Shown here in pieces: positions 46,301 through 59,900 of a stretch of DNA of 64,000 nucleotides (within the stretch, counting starts at the first letter, position 1; every line of letters begins with the position of its first letter). The DNA is from Escallonia rubra. Lineage: Eukaryota > Streptophyta > Magnoliopsida > Escalloniales > Escalloniaceae. Position numbers and translations under genes: made by a program. Below the pieces are notes generated by a model, which saw only the letters and a program-made list of their open reading frames with translations, did not search any database and was not told where the DNA came from. The stretch spans positions 1 through 64,000 of the forward strand of contig JAVXUO010002369.1 of the NCBI GenBank assembly GCA_033065855.1, read 5' to 3'.

Positions 46301-49300
46301 AAATCTGTCTGTTTCTAGGACAAAACTCCCATCGAATGAACTTTGTCAATGCAGAATTGTTCAAGTAAAGATGGACCTTGTCAACTTCGTTCTCTTTCAT
46401 ATCTTATTCGATTTTTGCAATCTTAACTATTCTGGAAAGCTGTGATTGCTACTTTGGACTCCAATGGTGTTAGAAGTTTTAGTTCCAATTACTATTGCAT
46501 CATGTACCATTGATCCGGTGCCGTTCTTAGACTAGTGTCGCTGATTTAGTGTGAGCTTTTTTACCCTAAATCTGTGTTGTAAAATCCAAAGGGCAAAGTC
46601 AAATATGACTAAACGGTCATAGTTACTTATTAAATAAAAATTGTTCTGACTAGATTCGTATTTCTGAAACTATTTTGGTAACGAGAAATTTGTGCCTAGT
46701 GTGTGATATTTGAATGGTGAAAGTCACCTTAAGTAGCGTGACTTTAATGTGATGCTCCCAATGTGATCTACCGTGACTTATATGTGATGCTCTGGATGTG
46801 ATATATGACATGGTTAATAACCATGATTTTCGACATGGTTAATATCCAATAATATCTGAAATGAGATTATACAATATAACACTGTTCAAATGTGTATGGA
46901 TTGAAGAGTAGTTATGGATTGTCCATATTTCAACTACACCACATGCCATTGAATTGGGCTATCGATTGTCCTTATTTCAACTACACCTGATGCCTAACTG
47001 AATTTGATCTTATAGTCTTTGGCTTTTAAAGCTCTATCATAGAGTCCTGTTAGTTTTGATACCAAATCTGTTGTTATTAAACTTTTGTGTCTGTTCAGAC
47101 TTGGTGATTGAACTCTTCTGTAGAGTAATATCATCACTGATATACATTCCCTCTTCTATTAAGGAAATTTTTTGGCGAACAAGGTCCCGTAAACATTGTG
47201 ATTTGTTCGCCTTTGTTTCGATAAGCCATACTTCTTCTTTTTTTTTTTTTTAATTTGAACGACGTACTTCCTTAGCAAATTCATTGGCTCTATTAAAAGC
47301 TTCGATTGTGTATTAGTATTTTGGCCCTTCATGTGTGGGTAAGTTCCTTGTTGGGAAATTTGTACCCCCTTGCTTCTCCTTTCAGGTTGGTAGAAGCCTT
47401 AAAGAATGGCTAAGGCTTTTTAATGATGGGAGATGACAGCAAACATATATATAACCGTCTAATTAGCTAAAATGTTGATTTATTTCCATAAAGTACTATG
47501 GACTGAAACAGTAACTATAAAGTTTGTACTTGTGGTACATGATTTTCATTTTGTGGTAATTCTGAATTGGAATGTATCAAGTTTTTACAGGGAATTACTT
47601 TGGCACTTAGTTTCTCTGCTCTACCTTTTTACGATGTCTATGGTCTAAAAAGCACCGACACCTCATATAGGCCAAGGTATGTTGTCTGATACCTACCGAC
47701 ACCTCCAGACACGTGTCCGACACCTCTCAGCGGTGTCTGAATTTATTGATTTATTTTTTAATTACCGGACACAGTGTCGGACACCTCTTGAAAAGATGTC
47801 GGACACCTCTTGAAGAAGTGTCCACACATATAGGGCCACAATATGATATTTCGGGGATTTTTTTTAGAAATGAACTTTGAAGCCCAACTAATAAGATTAA
47901 CTGGGAAAAAGGTATCCTTCTTCTTTCTCTCTCATTCTTTTCCTTCGTTTTGTTAATGAGAGCACCGAAGCTAACCAGTTCATAGGAAGATACATCAGCA
48001 TATCTGACCTCATTTACAGACCCCTCTAGCTATATATGACATCTCCTTGATCCTTTTGTCCCATATTATTCTCTCTTGTTACTGTTGAGACTCTAACCTT
48101 GTTACTCTTCAGACACCCATCCTATTATCTTTCTTTCTCATCCGTTTTGAACGAAATTCAGCTACTCAAATTGATGTTTATTCTTATTATGTGCATATTT
48201 AATACATATATATACATGTGTGTATATTATATAAATATAAATATATACAGAAATAAAATAAAAATATATTAGAAAATTCAGCGGTGTCTTGCGGTGTCCA
48301 AAATCTGGTTTTTTGAAGATTGCGGTGTCCGATGTCGCGGTCAGTGTCGGTGTCCAACGCGGTGTCCGTGTCCGTGCTACCTAGTCTATGGTAAGATGAG
48401 AAAGGTAAGGATCGTCTAAGTGCTTGGCCTCTCAGATTTTGGGTAGTTACAGTTGGGTAGTTACAGTTGGTACCAGAGATTAGGGTTTGATATTCTGTAG
48501 ACTCGCGTCCTAGGTTAAATTTGATTGTAGTTAGTTAATCAAATCTTGAGATGATGGGTGTGGCTATGATTTTGCAAGCTGCTTTTTCATGTGGAAGTAC
48601 ATTTTTGTGGTGAAATCTTCTAGTAAATTCCTGTTTAAGGAACTTAATGTGAACTTTCTCGACTATCCAATTTCAATGTGAATATGTGACTAGAAGGAAG
48701 TAAGTTTGATTTTCCTTTTAGTCCAAAAGTAAATGATGTGGGACGTTGTAAGAGGATTGGAATGTTGGGTTGGAAAAATCAATTTCAGGAAACAAACTTT
48801 GATGAGATTATTTAAGGGTCTATGACCTCTAGTTTTTGGCTTTACTCTGGGTAGTGTTCGAAGTCAACATTTTGGAAGGAAACGGGAAGTTCTGAATTTT
48901 TAGTTCGCTCAAGCAAAAAAGAGAACACCTTTGACTGAAGATAAGCAATAAGGTATGTGATTATGATTTGTTTATCGACAAACTGCTACAATTCTGAGTT
49001 TGAAGGACCCTCTGTAGTGGGGCCTGGACATGGTAGTAACATGATATGTTTATATGTCACAAATTGCAACATCTTAACAGCCCAAAGAGTGACAATATTT
49101 GTAACTAAACCAATAAAAAGGGCAACACAACTTAGGCCAATGCTTACACTAGCAAGTAAAATCAAACGACTGTGTAAAGAGTACTTTGCCAGAAAACAGA
49201 TGATCATGGTAGTAATGAGTTCCGTAGAGATGGATGCTTACAAAAGGGAATAGATACTCGTGGGGATAAACCTTCAGCAAAAGTGAATTCTCAAAATGAA

Positions 49301-50886
49301 AAGTGACTGGGGGGAATCCATCATCAACACTGCAGTAGAGAGCAGCAAATATTTCAGACTTAAAACACTTACAACAATTCATCTGAATACTAAGCTAAAA
49401 AGAACAAAGCATCAGGGAGACAATAGGTAAATAGAAGTCTTTTGCTCAAGACGTGTTTATGTTAAGTTCATGCTTTCGAGCAGGAGCAGAAACACATTTA
49501 ATATGATCAGTTCTTACTTTAATAGTGAAAAAGATTGGAGCAGCACACATTGTCTTTCTATACTTCAGAAATGGAACACCTAGAAAATGTCGTCCTGTTC
49601 AGCACAGACAAGTTTGCTAACCACTTATGGAATAGAAAAGCATTCAGCAGTTCATTCAATTGATAAAAGCACACCAAAGACGGTCATTTCTCATCACGCT
49701 AAATCACCAAAGCTTTGAAGGTTAAAATCATGTTGCAGAGAAAACTAGACTAAACCAACACTACAGTAACACCATTCCCAGTGATACTTCTAGAATATTG
49801 TGTCTAACACTTCCGCTCTAACTCATGGCAGTTTGACTATAACTTATGATGAGTTCTGCAACAAAATGGAACCAAAATAAATGATATTAAATCCACACAG
49901 AAGACATCAAGATCCCTTGAAAGGACAACGCTATAGAAAGGTGACCATCACACCGCTACAAAGCAATCCAAATGCTTTTCAGGAACTAGACACCGTCTTA
50001 AGGTCATCAATGAATGTAGAGGAATGGCATAAAACAAGGAACACGTCCTGGAGCAAAAGAAAACCTAGAATCCAATAGGCAAAGGAGACAACCTAGAATT
50101 CACTAGGTAAGAAATCTCAGGAAAAAAAAAAAAGGAGCAAACCTACATATATTGTCCCAAAATAGAATTAATAGAGGCCTTTATACAGGCTACTAGAAAA
50201 TCTACCATAAATGAGAAGATCAAAATGGCTAACCTACAAGCCAGAATCGTGCAAAGCAATTCTGGATATTTATTGAAGTAAATGAGAATGATGTGACATG
50301 TGTGATTGCTATTTTTTGTAAGTATGGATTGTATTTAAGAAACCCCACAGGGGAGGCCAACCCGAGAACAATAATAAAAATTGCAACAAAAAAGGAAACC
50401 CTCCAAAGGCGTACACCTCACGGAAACCACTCAGAAATTGCAAAGCTGGTCCTATGCAGATATCCTCCACAAAATCAATCAATGCACAACCCCATCTAGG
50501 TGCTTCCTCCTTAAGCCAGAAGAAAAGAAGAGACAGGAAAACGAAAGAAACGATTATTAGAAATCTCCACCCCATTAAAAGCATGCTTAATTCTTTCCCG
50601 CCAAATGGACCACAAAAGACACGGCGGCGGTGCTGACCTCCACCTTTTCCTTGAACTCTTTGGCATCCTCAGCCCTATCTTGGTCTACGAAAGATTCTTA
50701 TAGATCTCGGTATCACCCTAGCCACACCAAACAAGGAAAACTTACTACCTTCTTTGCCACCTTTCTAGCCTATCCATACTTAATCACACGTTCTCCTCAT
50801 TCCTGCCCCTGTGCAGCCCCTTATAACATTTCCTCTTTAGCTTAATAGAGTCACAGTGTAACCGCGCTTGGTTGAATTTCTTCACT

Positions 50887-50920
<34 letters not shown>

Positions 50921-53900
50921 CATTAGCATCCGCAGGGACCATCGCAATGCTTTGTTGTAATTAAACAGTCAGATTCCCCTTGCCCGTAGCAGTTCTGAAT
51001 CGACTGTTCGACGCCCCGGGAAGGCCCCCGACGGGGCCGTTCCCAGTCCATCCCCCGGCCGGCACGCGGCAACCCCCTCTCGCCACAAGAGGGGCTCGAG
51101 CAGTGCACCGACAGCCGACAGGTTCGGTACTGGGACCACCGTGTCCAGCCCTCAGAGCCAATCCTTTTCCGAAGGTTACAAATCCATTTTGCCGACTTCC
51201 CTTGCCTACATTGTTTCATTGACCAAAGGCTGTTCACCTTGGAGACCTAATGCAGTTATGAGTATGACTGGGCATGGGAGGCACTCGGTCCTCCAGATTT
51301 TCAAGGGCCACCAAGAGCGCACCTGACACCACAATCCTTCTCTAATCAACATATCCTTAAAAGTGCTTGACCATTTCCTATCCAAATTCCAACACCTAGT
51401 TAGAGGATGTCTCTCACCTTTAACGATTTTATTTCGACACTTGGTATGTCCAGCACTGTCAACCTAGGTTGTATAGTAAGACACTAACCAGGAATGCCCT
51501 TACAATCCTTACATAATACTCGATCCTCCCTCATAGTTAGGAAGAATTATATCTGGCTACAATGAGACCCACCACTAAAGGTAATCATATGCAAGTACTT
51601 AAAGGTGTTTGCTATCATCAATTCACATGCCACTGCAAAATCAAGGACATCTTCTCCTGAATCATTCTTTATCTCCAAAACAAAATCCTTTGTGTACCCT
51701 CTCACAGCCTCAACTAGTTATTCTGACATGCCCATTTCAATGTCCTCCTATAGCAACCTCTCCTCATGGGATATTTGCTACAACTCCATTTACATCCTCG
51801 TAAATTATCTTGATAGAGTCTGCTGGTCCTACCAAAGGAACATGCGTGCTAATTATATTAATAATTGCCTCTCCCATTACTGATTTAATTTATATGATTC
51901 AATCGCCCTTCCTCTCAACGTCTACAACCTCATGTCTTAAACCTTTATCTACTGTAAACCTTTTAAAAATAGAACGCCTAACCGCCATAGTCGCACGAGT
52001 AAACCTAGACCTGATAAAAGGAATGACGCGGTCCTTTATAGTAACCCAGCTAAGAATGAAACAGGTATAGGTAAAATTTACACTCAATCCTACTCGTAGC
52101 CGTTTCCTCGGCCCATACCCACTCATCTGGGTTAGGAAATAACCACAAGTAATCTGTCAATTTGTCATTTTTTTTTTTAATCATCCCATTTTTCCTCTCA
52201 GATTCAATCTTAAAAAGTCAAGTAGCTAACTTAATGGCGCAAATAACGACAAAAAGTAAGGGTTGATGACATTGACCACCCCCGAGGCTTGCCGTTCTAA
52301 AGTAGCAGTGCCTGTTTCCCACACCTCTGCTGCCATTGTCTGTTTCAAAACCTCCTTAGGGTAATTGAAAATTGTCTACAAAACCCTTGTTATAATCAGG
52401 ACTCCCCAATATAAAATGCAAAATGAGAAAATTGTCTTTACTTTTCTTCTCTTACTCGGTTAATGAATGTTTCTATCTCCCTCTACACGCATTCTAGTGC
52501 CACACTATCGCCAACGCCCACAACCTTCATCACCCTGACTCCAGCTTTCAAACCACCAACATCCTCAAGCATCCTATGCGCCCCTCTCTATGGTCCTGAA
52601 AAGAGCCCCTAAGACCTGCATATATGCCCCCAATCATTGTCGATCACTCGATCCTCTCTTTCCACCCATCTCGCCCCCCTTTTTGCACCAGTCCCTCCTT
52701 GCGAATCCCAACTTGATGCAAAGTCATGTAAATATGTACAGCTTCTAAGGAGTTTTTATTTCAAGTATTTTCTGTAGTATTTATGTCAGGGGTAGTATTG
52801 TCTTTTCAGTTTGGTCTCTAATCTGAGTCAACTCTGAACTTTTGGGGTCTTTTGTAAAAATACTTGTATGCTTGGGGAGCTAGAAAAGTCTGAAATTAGT
52901 GGGAGGGGTTTGTGTGCAAAGTTCTAGCTTCTCTTGGAAGATTAGAGTTGGCTTCTCAAGGAAGCTTTGGGGTTGGTATAAAAGAAGGCAAGTCTGCCTT
53001 CTCTAGGGGACTTTTGAAGAAACAGAAAAAGAAGACTATTAAGATTGAGCTCAGCTCCACCCCAGCTAGGGTTCTCAAGCATTGGAGGCTTGGGTTTTGA
53101 GGATTCAACCCCGTGGCGCCTTCCGATCCCTCTACCGCTGCTATATGCGCGAGAGGCCAGCATAAAGCCACTGTTTCCTGTGCTATTCTCTGCTGCTCAG
53201 ATCTAAAGGGTGTTGTTTGAAGGAACTCAGCCTATGTAATCTAAGTATGCGCATATCTTTGCATCCTTAATTGCATCAACTGGTATCTAGAGCAAGTTCT
53301 TTCTTTGGGGCTGCTTGTTTCCTTACTTTGGGTGGTTTGAGCTGCGAAAAGCATGGCTGCAAGAGGTGGAAGAGGCGGAAGAGGTGGAAGGGGTCGTAGG
53401 GGCAGAAATGTAACCGTAGACATGTTTGAAGAGTTGAAAGATCAAGTTCAAAATCTCACCCAACTGGTTACTCAGTTAATTAATAACCCTAACCATGGAA
53501 ATGACAGTGATAATGAATCTGATCGTGTTCGAGATGCTGCAAATGAACCGAATCACTCAACTGAGGAAGAAAGTGATAATTCAAGTGATGGCAGAAGGCC
53601 TGAATTGCATAGGGGTGCTCGAAATAATAGAGGACATCAAGGATGGGAAGATCGCATAGTACATGCTCTACAGAATTCGAAAGAGTATGGCGTCCAAGTG
53701 CATATTGCTGAATTTGATGGTGACATGGAACCAGAGGGTTTCTTAGATTGGATGGACAGCATTGAAAGTTATTTTGATTGGAAAGAAGTACCTGAAGGGA
53801 GGAAGGTGAAACTTGTAGGAGCAAAGCTAAGAGGTCCAGCTTCTACGTGGTGGAAGCATTACCAAAATGATAGAGATTCAAGGAGAAAAGCAAAAATTCA

Positions 53901-56900
53901 GAGGTGGGATAAAATGAAGGAGAAGTTGAAAGCTCAGTTCTTGCCTCGGGATTATGACCAAACTCTGTACCAAAGGGTGCAAAATTTATGGCAGCATGAG
54001 AAGACGGTGAAGGAGTACACTCAAGAATTCCATAAATTGTCATTGCGGAGCAATCTTGCTGAAACGGAGAGCCAAAAGGTTGGTCGTTATGTGAATGGCC
54101 TTCGACTAGCCATTCAAGATCAAGTGAGCCTGCAACGCCCTTATAAAGTCAGTGATGCTTATCAGCTTGCATTGAAAGTTGAAATCCAGCTCACTTGTAG
54201 TTCCTCTAGAAAGCTTGCTTACGAGCGCAACAACAATGCTTCAACTAGTAGAGCAAATAACACCACTCGCGGTGGCCGTACAATTGCTCCTATGCGTCCT
54301 CAACAACAAGCAAACACCAATGGTGGGAGAGTCGTCCAAGGGCGACCCAATAATCAGGTTGAAATTGCTGGAAAATGTTTCAGGTGTTTTGAGTTTGGGC
54401 ATAAGTCTAACCAATGTCCAAAAAGAGCTGATATTCGGGTTAATCTTTCTGAGGACCAAGAGGCTCGATTCGAGGAAAACTTTGCTAATTTTGAAGGTGA
54501 AGACCTCGTGGATGCATGTGAGTCAAATGTTTTTGACGAAGAGGGAATTGAAGGTGATGTCATTGGAGAAGCACTTGTTATTCGACATTCTATGCTTGCA
54601 CCACCAGCTAACAACAACCAAGATGATTGGCTGCGAAAGAATATTTTTCGCACACGTTGTACGGCGGAGGGGAAGCTTTGCAATCTAATTATAGACAGTG
54701 GCAGTAGCGAAAATCTGATTTCTCAAGAGATGGTTGACAAGTTAAAGCTTAAAACCGGGAGACATCCGCAGCCATATCGCATCCTTTGGTTCAATAAGGG
54801 AAACGAGGTAATGGTTTCATCAAAGAGGCGGTGTATTGTGATGTCGTTCCCATGGATGCATGCCATATTTTACTTGGTCGACCTTGGCAATATGATCGAA
54901 AAACGATGCATGATGGTGTTCAAAACACTTATTCTTTCTTCGTAAAAGATGGCGAAAGAAAAAAGAAGCTTGTTCTAAAGCCAATGAAGGATGATATAGC
55001 AAAGAAGGGAAAGGGCTGCTCTGCTACACTTCTGAATATTCGTGACTTTTTGGAAGAAAGTAAAGAGAGTGGGATTGTGTTTGTTCTTTTTGGGAAGGAG
55101 GAGATGCAGCCACAAGTGGTGCCAGCAAGTGTGAGGGAACTCCTAGAGGAATTTAAGGATGTTATGCCTGATGAGTTGCCGGAAGGATTACCACCAATGA
55201 GGGATATACAACACCACATTGATTTGGTGCCTGGAGCTGTCCTACCAAACCTACCGCACTATAGGATGTGTCCCAAGGAACATGAGGAGCTGCAGAAGCA
55301 AGTTTCAGATTTACTCAAGAAGGGGTTCATCCAAGAAAGTCTAAGTCCTTGTGCTGTGCCAGCTTTACTCACACCAAAGAGGGATGGGACTTGGAGAATG
55401 TGTGTGGACAGCAGGGCTATAAATAAGATAACCATCAAGTACCGGTTCCCTATACCAAGATTAGATGATATGCTTGATATGTTGTCTGGTTCAAAAGTTT
55501 TTTCAAAGATTGACTTAAAGAGTGGTTATCACCAAATAAGAATCCGGGGAGGAGATGAATGGAAAACTGCATTTATGACCAAGGAGGGGCTCTACGAATG
55601 GTTGGTTATGCCGTTTGGGCTATCAAATGCTCCGAGTACATTCATGAGATTCATGAATCAAGTGCTCAAGCCTTATATTGGGAAGTTTGTAGTTGTGTAC
55701 TTCGATGATATCTTGATTTATAGCAAAGATCGTGCAACCCATGCAGGAAACATAAGGGCTGTTCTACAACTTTTGAGGCAAAATCAGCTTTACGCCAATT
55801 TCAAAAAGTGTTTTATGGTAGACCGATTGGAGTTCTTGGGATTTGTTGTGTCAGCCCAAGGAGTAGAGGTTGATCCTGTAAAGATTCAAGCAATTACAAG
55901 CTGGCTTTCCCCAAGGACAATAACTGAAGTCAGAAGTTTCCATGGATTAGCTACATTTTACAGGTGGTTCATCAAAAACTTCAGCACTATAATGGCTCCA
56001 ATTACTGAATGTATGAAGGGTGGAAAGTTTACTTGGAGCTTAGAGGCTGAAAACAGTTTTCAAGAGATAAAGAGGAGAATGACTCAAGCACCTATACTAA
56101 CTCTACCAGACTTTGAAAAGATTTTTGAGGTGGATTGTGATGCTTCTAAGGTAGGAGTTGGTGCTGTTTTAAGTCAAGCGGGGCGTCCAATCGCGTACTT
56201 CAGTGAAAAGCTCAATCAAGCTCGGCAAAATTATTCCACGTATGACGTTGAGTTTTATGCTATTGTTCAAGCATTGAAATTTTGGCGACATTATCTGATC
56301 CAAAGAGAGTTTATCTTGCATTCGGATCACGAAGCTTTGCGCTACCTCAACTCTCAAAAGAAGCTAACTCGGAGGCATGCAAAGTGGGTGGCATTTCTAC
56401 AAGAATATACATTTTCTCTTCGACACAAGGCTGGTTTCCAAAACAAAGTTGCCGATGCTTTGAGTAGAAGAGTTTATTTGTTAAAAGCCATGTCAGCTAG
56501 AGTTGTTGGGTTGGAAGTGATCAAAGAGCAATACAAAGAAGATTCTTATTTTCAAGAGATATTAGAGAAACATGCAGCTCGGGACAGCAATGTATGTTCT
56601 GCCTTTGTTGTTAACGATGGTTATTTGTTCAAAGGCGTGAAGTTATGTATACCAGAAAGTTCGTTAAGGGAGCTTTTGATTGCTGAACTGCATGGAGGGG
56701 GCCTTGGTGGTCATTTTGGCAGGGATAAGACGCTGAATTTGGTGTCTGAAAGGTACTTTTGGCCTACAATACGGAGAGATGTGTATCGCTATGTCACTAG
56801 GTGTTATACGTGCCAAGTATCTAAAGGACAACAACAGAATACAGGTTTGTACACTCCACTACCAATTCCTATGGTTCCATGGGTTGACGTTTCTATGGAT

Positions 56901-59900
56901 TTTGTATTGGGGCTACCACGGACAGCAAGAGGGGTTGATTCCATTTTCGTCATAGTTGATCGATTTTCAAAGATGGCTCATTTCATAGCATGTAAGAAGA
57001 CTTTAGATGCAACCCATGTGGCAACTCTTTTCTTCAGAGAAGTGGTTAAATTACATGGTTTGCCCAAAACCATCACATCTGATCGAGACACTAAGTTTCT
57101 TAGCCAGTTTTGGAGGACCTTGTGGAGATTATTGGCCACTAAATTGCAATATAGCAGTGCATATCACCCTCAAACAGATGGGCAAACAGAAGTAGTAAAC
57201 CGTAGTTTGGGAAATTTGTTAAGATGCCTGGCCAAGGACAACATTAAGCAATGGGATTTGATCTTGCCTCAAGCTGAATTTGCTTATAATAGTACTGTGA
57301 ATAGGTCTACCGGAAAGAGCCCTTTCCAGTCCATCTACGGGCGAAACCCCAACCAGGTTGTCGACCTTATGGATGTGTCAAATCTGTCACAAGCTAGTGA
57401 CGATGCTCTGGCCTATGCTGAAAATCTAAAGGAGGTTCAAGAAGAAGTTCGAGAGAAGTTGGCTGAGATGAATCAACGCTACAAAGAAGCAGCTGATCGC
57501 CACCGGAGGTTCAAAGAGTTCAAGGTTGGGGACTTCGTTATGGTTTTCCTCCGAAAAGAAAGGCTTCCAACGGGTACTTATCACAAATTAAAAAGCAAAA
57601 AGGTTGGTCCATGCAAGATATTATGGAAATTTGGTGATAATGCCTATGAAGTAGAACTCCCTCGTGGTCTAGTCATATCCCCCATCTTTAATGTGGCAGA
57701 TATTTACACCTTTCATGGTGATACACATGATGAATTAGGGGCTGTTGGAGTTAAAACATCAAGTGAGGTTTCCACAAAACAAAAGGACAGGGTTGAAAGA
57801 GTGATTGATATCGGAGAAATTAAGACAAGAGCAGGTGCATATTTAAGGTTTCTCGTGAAATGGGCGGGACAACCAGACTATGAGAACTCATGGTTAAGCG
57901 AGGAGGAGTTTATGAAGATCAACCCTGAGATGTGCCAAGTCACAAAAATGGCAACTCGCACGGAGGCGAGTTCTTTCTAACAGGGAGAGAATGATGCAAA
58001 GTCATGTAAATATGTACAGCTTCTAAGGAGTTTTTATTTCAAGTATTTTCTGTAGTATTTATGTCAGGGGTAGTATTGTCTTTTCAGTTTGGTCTCTAAT
58101 CTGAGTCAACTCTGAACTTTTGGGGTCTTTTGTAAAAATACTTGTATGCTTGGGGAGCTAGAAAAGTCTGAAATTAGTGGGAGGGTTTTGTGTGCAAAGT
58201 TCTAGCTTCTCTTGGAAGATTAGAGTTGGCTTCTCAAGGAAGCTTTGGGGTTGGTATAAAAGAAGGCAAGTCTGCCTTCTCTAGGGGACTTTTGAAGAAA
58301 CAGAAAAAGAAGACTATTAAGATTGAGCTCAGCTCCACCCCAGCTAGGGTTCTCAAGCATTGGAGGCTTGGGTTTTGAGGATTCAACCCCGTGGCGCCTT
58401 CCGATCCCTCTACCGCTGCTATATGCGCGAGAGGCCAGCATAAAGCCACTGTTTCCTGTGCTATTCTCTGCTGCTTAGATCTAAAGGGTGTTGTTTGAAG
58501 GAACTCAGCCTATGTAATCTAAGTATGCGCATATCTTTGCATCCTTAATTGCATCACAACTCCATCATAGCCAACAAACAGATTTGCCACTCAAGATTGA
58601 AGCACGTCAACCAAATTGCAACATGACCAATTTTTATGAAAACCCCAAATTCCACTAATGATTCATAATTACACCAAATTTGGTTCTTGGTGTAAACTTG
58701 CAACAACTTCTACCTGCATACTCATCACGCCATCATGACATTCAGTCGTCACCATAACCAAATTCTTGCCTCCATACCTTAAACCTACCAAAAGACCCGA
58801 TGTCAACAGCACAAGAACAGAAGAGGGAGTTGAGGTTCAGGGGATTGGAGTTTAAGATGGTCTGAAATTAGATTACTTAGAACTCTGAATTTGCATTTTG
58901 GGATGTGATTTATAGCTCAAGTGGAGGGGAGATGGAGCGGCTGTTTATGTGCTCAGTACGAAGTATGCCATTGCAGAATCTGCTAACTTTTACGGCACTG
59001 GACATCGAAGGTCCCTCATGGTGGTGGTGGCTGTTTCTGTGAGAGCTCAGGGAGCTCAAGGAAGGTTAAGATGGTGAATAAGCAGAGCTGGAGTAATGAA
59101 GAGGTCAGACAGATGTTATTAGACCAGCAACGCCCTTATTTTCCCGAATAACTACAGCTAACCAGGGGACCAGATCCGAGACAACGCAAACATACTAGGT
59201 AAACAAGATCATATAACACACGCAAGACGAGCAAGATCATGCAAGCAAGGAGGCCCTGTCTCATACATCCTGAAGATCTTAACTGATTCCTCGCTATTAC
59301 GTCGATCAACCAAATACCCTGATCAACACGAACTAAACCTTAGCCAGGCACACGCTAAAAACCCTCGTGGTCAGATAACTACAAATACCAGCCCGCACAA
59401 CTCTTGAACAAGGGGGACCAGAACAAGCACATTTAGCACATGTAACCTCAACTCAAATTACTTTTACGCAAGTGTATGCAAGTGCTAAGTGTTTAATTCA
59501 TACAACCTCGGATTTTAAGAACAAGTAATCAATTGCAACTCATCTTTAACAATGCAATAGACTGATATGCCAGGCAACTAGGCCCTGCCACTACCACCAC
59601 ATATACTCTATGCGAACACTGATTCATCACACGGTGAGGTAGGCAAATTACTAAACAGTTAACAAAGTCCTCCGTACTCTCATTATCCACCGTCGAATCC
59701 TCTGTGCAACAGACATGACATGAAAGGACATAGTGTAACCTTCTCCATCATGGAACCACAAAACCCCAGTTTTCCTGCCTCCAACACACCACCATGACAT
59801 GTACGTCACGTATTAATGTTTCCATTTACCACCATGGCATGTAATAAGTTCAACGGTTAAAGCATATAGAAGCTTAAAAGAAGAAGTTGAAGAACCATGT

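Larger units (their letters stand above)
52714..58556 (+). mobile_element. Young Ty3/gypsy LTR retrotransposon, 5843 bp
   Basis: All structural parts are present: 565 bp LTRs, a perfect 5 bp target duplication (CAACT), a primer site next to the 5' LTR, a polypurine tract next to the 3' LTR, and gag, protease, reverse transcriptase, RNase H, integrase and a chromodomain-like tail in that order, which defines Ty3/gypsy. The LTRs differ at only two of 565 sites (52908/58186 and 53198/58476), so the insertion is recent. It lies in a protease intron, in the opposite orientation to that gene. The protease domain carries a frame break, so this copy may not be autonomous. Confidence 0.98.

Noticed and set aside
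49149-49382. A 77-residue gene at 49.15-49.38 kb
   Set aside because: Only its middle part is protein-like, and that part is one protease exon (49329-49242) with readthrough into introns on both sides.
54831-54945. Programmed -1 frameshift between gag and pol in the young gypsy element
   Set aside because: No slippery heptamer stood out, and the overlap falls within the protease domain with residues missing; a deletion is the simpler reading, though a family comparison is needed.
58190-58449. Small proteins in the 3' LTR (and the same in the 5' LTR)
   Set aside because: They are identical pairs of LTR translations without homology, on both strands.
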